Assembly (NCBI GenBank): GCA_002245135.1
Contig: NGBS01000295.1
Location: forward strand, 248,001 to 312,000
Length of the DNA: 64,000 bases
Direction of reading: 5' to 3'
From: Proteromonas lacertae
Lineage: Eukaryota; Sar; Bigyra; Opalinata; Proteromonadidae
Shown here: piece after piece, positions 59,185 through 64,000 of the stretch
Numbering within the stretch: position 1 is the stretch's first letter
Layout of the letters: the number at the start of each line of letters is the position of its first letter
Notes under the pieces: model-generated
Told to the model about the DNA's origin: nothing
Database searches by the model: none
What the model saw: only the letters and a program-made list of their open reading frames with translations
Program-made: the position numbers and the translations under genes

Positions 59185-62100
59185 TTACTTCCTAGCTTGT
59201 TTCCTTCTAGATTGATAAGAATCATCTTCTTCATATTTTCTTTTAATGCTATCGTTACTATCAATTATAGAATCATTCGGACTATTCATTTTCATTATAT
59301 ATCTTTTGTCAGATAGATAATACAAGTAATGCCTAAATAAAATAGAATACACAACATCTATACCTCCAGGATCGATCTGTCTCAAGGTTTCTTCTATTTC
59401 CAACGATGATGAGAATATGTTTAGCTCTTGTCAAACAGACAATCATTCTATTCATCTCATTTAAGAATCCAACTCCATTATCAGTCCTTACACACGATAT
59501 AATTATAATATCTTTCTCTCTACCTTGAAAACCATCGATAGTTTTTACTTCTACATTCTTTATATGATTATCGTGTAAAGATTCACTTATTTTCTTCATT
59601 TGATCTCTATAGGGCGTAACAACTCCTATTTTATTTTCACAGTGAGGACACTTAGAGCAAAATTGTTGAATAATATTTGTAACTGCTTCTGATTCAATAC
59701 TATTTGAAAATGAGTGATCTTTTCCAAGACATTCTTTCTATTATAATATAAATATAAAATAAAAATATATACTCCATCAATATCACAAAATAATAACATT
59801 CTAAAATACTGATGATATTTTGAACTACAAGATGAAAGTAAATTGGATGTATGATAATGAGGATAGAATGTTTTCTTTATATAATGTGCTAATTCTTTAT
59901 GCATTCTATATTGCACACTTAATAACAATATATTCCTCTCATCAACATTTTTAATTAATCTTTCAAATAAACTTTGATTATAGCCAAAATCTCTACATTC
60001 TTGACTGAATATAGTTGGTGGTAATTGTTGTTCATCTCCTACTAGTACTAATCCTTTATGTTGACAAATTAAGGGAATTAAGGAAGAAGGCTCGACGGCT
60101 TGACTACACTCATCCATTATAATCAAGTCTAATGACTTCTTCTTTGTATATTCCTGTAATGGACTATAATAGGATGAACTTAGAGTTGTAAATATCTATG
60201 TAAAATATTAGAAATTATATATATATATATTTATATTTATATACTAATTCAGCTTTATTAAATATATCATCTATTTCATTTGTATTGAATCTTTTCATAC
60301 AATAAGACATATATGTATTAAGTTTCCTTTCATATTTGATTAAATCGTGTTTATTTGACTTTAATTTATCAGATATCTCTTTTCTTTCAGTTGGATCTGT
60401 GGAATTGTCATATTTTAGTTGATTTTCATCTCTACTATTCCTTAAACTCTATTTCATTATAATATATATATATATATATATATAATGTTTATTAAATACA
60501 GTAATCATATTATATATCTTAAGATATTCATTGTTAAGATCTGATCTACAATTTATCAATATTCTCTATGTATAATATAAATATAAATATTATTATTATA
60601 CAAATAACTCAAATTCCTTCTACACTTTCATCTGTTGTTCTCCCCAATCTAATCATAAACGGAGTATTCTTACTATTTCTAATACAAATACCATTCTTCT
60701 TTATTCTCAATAATATCTCATCTACAGCTAAATTTGAAGGTGCACAAATCATTATCTTCTTATTCGCATTAGTAAATCTATCTCTATCCTCAGTTACTGC
60801 ATTTAAAGCTGTTTGAATTATTCCTATTATTGTTCTTGTTTTACCTGTACCTGGTGGACCTTTAATTATTGAGATATTTGGTACTAATGGAGTGTTTATA
60901 CTGAAAACACCACTTCTGATGGCAAATAATTGACTTTCATCACTGTGAAATTCATCAGACATTTTCTATATTATAAGAATATACAGTTTATACTTTTTCA
61001 TATTCATAATTAACTAATGATTTAAATGGTAATATTTGTTCAGATTGAGTAACATCTAATAGAAAATAAATACAATTATATTATATAAATATATACATTG
61101 TCTTTTACGATCTTTTGGATTAATTAAAAATATTGATTCAGCAATATTGGTGAATGATTTAATAGCTTGAGTTTCTCTCAAATAAGTTGTAACATTTTCT
61201 ATTCTTTTCAAATTGTATTTCTTGGTAGTATTAAACATAGTTGGTGGATTTATACAATAAATTAATAATGGAACTTCATCAGTATCACTTATTTCATTAA
61301 TATATAAAGAGAAGGTTTCTAATTTTGTTTTACCACTATCATCACTAATTACAATCAATTCATTTCTCTTTAAATCTCTTGAAAAATGATTATAATCTTC
61401 AACTCTGAAGAATAAAAAGTATAAATTATCTTTTAAATCACATTTTGCATAACTAATAAATGATGACTTATAAATTGGTAAGTTATTGTTTCTATACTTC
61501 TGTCGAAGTATTTCTTTAAACTCTGTATTTGCTGTTGCTTGGAATATTTCTTGATATTGTATTGGATTGTCAAATGCTTCAGGGATTTTTTTAATTGAAT
61601 ATTTCTGTTGAATATTGGATATTTCACTAGATGTTTTTATATCATTTATTATCATCATTTTCATACCTAAAACCCTTATCTTTATATCAATTGATATATC
61701 ATCAAATGTTATTTCTTCAATGATTGATTTATTGTTATCTTTATTATCAAATACATGTTCTTTTACCATCTCAAACTCACGTTTGTCTTTAGATTGCTGT
61801 TGCTTATCCTCTTTCAAAAATGTCAATGCATTTAATAATCTGTTCTTAGATTTGTTTTCTGCACCAGTATCATAATCAATTGAATCTGTTTTTCTTAATG
61901 GAGAAGAAGTAGCTGTAGCTGTAGTTGTTGTTGGTTGAGAAAGTGGATGTTGATTGTTTTTCTTCCTCTTTCTCCTCTATTTGTCTATTCATTGTACGAT
62001 TTACTGGTGTTATATCTGTTTGTGTTGATGTTATTGTTGGTGATGTAATATTATTAACAGTTGTCGTCTTTAGTGGAGTTAGTTTTGAAGTGATTACTGG

Positions 62101-62789
62101 TGGTTGTGGTGGTGATAATGTCATTGCTGGTGATGGTTGGGTAGTGATTGGTGGTGGTGTTGATGTAGTAGCTGATGTTGATGTTGTTGCTACTGATGAT
62201 GATAATGATGGAAATACAACTGTTTGAGCTGCTGACTGTGTTGGAGTTGATAATGATGTTGTTGGTGGTGTAAGAGTTGTTCCAATATCCATTTCATTAT
62301 CACTCTCAATATTATTCAATTCTTCATCTTCAATTTCCATACTATTACTACTACTTAAAGCAGTATATTGAGTAGTAGTAATTGGTTTAACTGGTATAGT
62401 AGTTGATGAAGATTGTGTTTTATTCCGATTGATTGGTTGTTGTTGCTGTTGTTGTGGTTGTTGTTTTGGTGGCAGAGGAGGAGGTGGAAGATCTTCTGTT
62501 GACTTATTCACTTTAAATGTAAAACTAGCTTTACTATTGATATTATTATTATTATTATTAAGACTACTACTGCTATTATGTATTGAAAATGGACTTGGTA
62601 GTATAGTATTTAGATGAGATTGTTCATTGACATTATTATTCTTATAACTGTTAATTGCTTCAATATTTGTTAATGGTGATAATGTAGTTTTACTTACTGC
62701 TTTTGATAATAATTGTGGAGTTTTAATTACTCTTTTCTCACTTGATAATATTGGAGAACTGATTGTAGCAATCTCTTCACTTTTCATAC

Positions 62790-62833
<44 letters not shown>

Positions 62834-64000
62834 TACTAAGTTTTTAATAGATTAATTATAAACATCCAAATATCATTCATTCTCTTGTCTTTCTTATATA
62901 ACTCTTCATATGCCTTCAATTTTGTATATAATCCTAAAGCAGCTAATGGTTTGGATAAATATTTATAGTATATCTTGATCCAATTCTATTATAATATTAA
63001 TAGCAATTATACGAATAGCATATGTAAACAAATAAGACAATAGTTTACTATCTCATCATCTAATTCCTGATTTTGACAAACTTTAAAATATTTTTCACAA
63101 AATAAAAATAAAGAGTCCCAATAATATGATATATATTTCTATATAATAAAATAAATAAATAAATAAATACTGTTTTTTGTTTTGATAATTGTAACAATCC
63201 TTTGTCACTAATATGTGGTAATGAAATATCCACTAAATGTATTAGTTTAATTATCATATCTTTATTATTCAATATATTATTTCTAATATTCTCCAATTCA
63301 CTTTGAAATACTGTCATTACGTTATGAAAGAACTTCAATGGATCTATCATATCCTCTTTCTTTATACAATTGAAATAAATAAAATCATATTCTGGTCTTA
63401 CTGACAATAATAAAAAACACAATTGGATATTTACATCATCATAAATATCAACCGTTAATGGATTATTATTATCTATATAATTCATTACAATGGATAATAT
63501 TCTATCAAAGAAAGCATATTCCTTTTTCTTTTGATATACTGTTTCTAATAGTTTATCATTTAATATATCTGATATTGAGCTAGAAATTATAGTTAAAAAA
63601 TGTTTATTGATTGCTTTGGAAGATGAAAAATATGATTTTACTAAGTAATGAATATTGGATGAATATAATTCTATTTGAAAATAATAATATAATTATTTAT
63701 ATATATTTATACTTTTAGATTCATCAACTGTGTTATTATTATCTTTAAATATTTCATATATTATCTTTAGACCATCATTAATGAATAATGAAAACCTATT
63801 AATGCCACTATTCTTTAGTAATGAAGATAAAATAGAAATATTATTATTTTCAAGTTCATAAAACACTTCTTTACTCAAATACTTACATAATTCAGATATA
63901 ACTTGAGGTTGACATTTATATAATGATTTACTAATGATTGTAAGAATATTATCAAATATCATCTCAGGGTTTGATCCTTTTATTGACATTGATTTTACCA
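59185..64000 (-). CDS. SEN1: Sen1/senataxin-type SF1B RNA/DNA helicase, 5' end outside window
   Basis: A multi-exon gene whose start lies beyond 64000. The helicase core is nearly complete: [16 protein letters not shown] (Walker A), IMDECSQAVEPSSLIPLI (DExxQ-type motif II), LVLVGDEQQLPPT (III), LLSVQYRMHKELA (IV), TIDGFQGREKDIIIISCVR (V) and VCLTRAKHILIIVGN (VI). This arrangement, with FNQSLFERL, is that of Sen1/senataxin, which resolves R-loops and terminates transcription. The C-terminus is basic (RRKQARK). Upstream, 61880-62787 is Ser, Thr, Pro and Gln-rich, and 62880-63990 is alpha-helical, consistent with the N-terminal helical region of Sen1. A frame change near 61940, between ...EEKEEEKQ and ...QHPLSQPTTTT, is not explained by an intron and may be an indel. 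Confidence 0.85.
62790..62832. repeat. AAT trinucleotide microsatellite in a Sen1 intron
   Basis: About fourteen uninterrupted AAT units, lying within an intron on the coding strand (ATT repeats between GTAT and TTAG). Likely length-variable. Confidence 0.85.

Overview
This is eukaryotic nuclear DNA, strongly AT-rich and gene-dense, from a unicellular, ciliated, aerobic protist with very small introns. TAA, TAG and TGA all act as stops, so the code looks standard. Most genes are broken by GT..AG introns of about 24-60 nt that typically begin GTAT and end ATAG; I joined exons by checking reading phase and protein-family continuity. An EFHC-type axonemal protein, a kinesin-2 motor and a CEP164-like WW protein imply a cilium. 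An m-AAA protease with a presequence and an NDUFB3-like complex I subunit imply an aerobic mitochondrion. I cannot place the lineage from this sequence alone.

Layout. 0.3-5 kb: a membrane-anchored purine-nucleoside-phosphorylase-like protein, AP-1 gamma-adaptin and the tRNA adenosine deaminase TAD2. 5.2-7.1 kb: a kinase-like/LRR gene. 7.2-19.6 kb: Nup155, a CDC50 flippase subunit, a PMS-type MutL protein, an unknown coiled protein, NDUFB3-like and eIF3d. 19.8-25 kb: a pseudokinase-TPR gene, an unknown gene and a DNAJC17-like protein. 25.3-30.7 kb: EFHC, AFG3-like protease, a DAP-like small protein. 30.8-37.3 kb: a decayed BTB-BACK-PIG-SPRY gene, CEP164-like WW protein, proteasome alpha6, PP1 and a pseudokinase-SPRY gene. 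37.4-41.8 kb: a Dicer-like enzyme without a helicase. 42 kb: a truncated copy of the TPR locus. 43.2-47.2 kb: kinesin-2. 47.6-56 kb: a large inverted duplication. 56.3-64 kb: a GH27 glycosidase, SRP9, a COPI-associated membrane protein and a Sen1/senataxin helicase that runs off the right edge.

The housekeeping genes are conserved and ordinary. The unusual part is a mosaic repertoire scattered among them. Kinase-like domains that have mostly lost the catalytic HRD aspartate are joined to LRR, TPR, SPRY or proline-rich/ubiquitin-like tails. BTB-BACK proteins are joined to the same ubiquitin-like or SPRY tails. At 47.6-55.9 kb a BTB-BACK-PIG-ubiquitin-like gene and a divergent pseudokinase gene share a homologous C-terminal module; the pseudokinase protein (978 aa) ends exactly in Gly-Gly. 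This gene pair has been partly copied as a roughly 3 kb inverted repeat around the 3' part of the pseudokinase gene. I regard this repertoire as the least described and most interesting system in the window.
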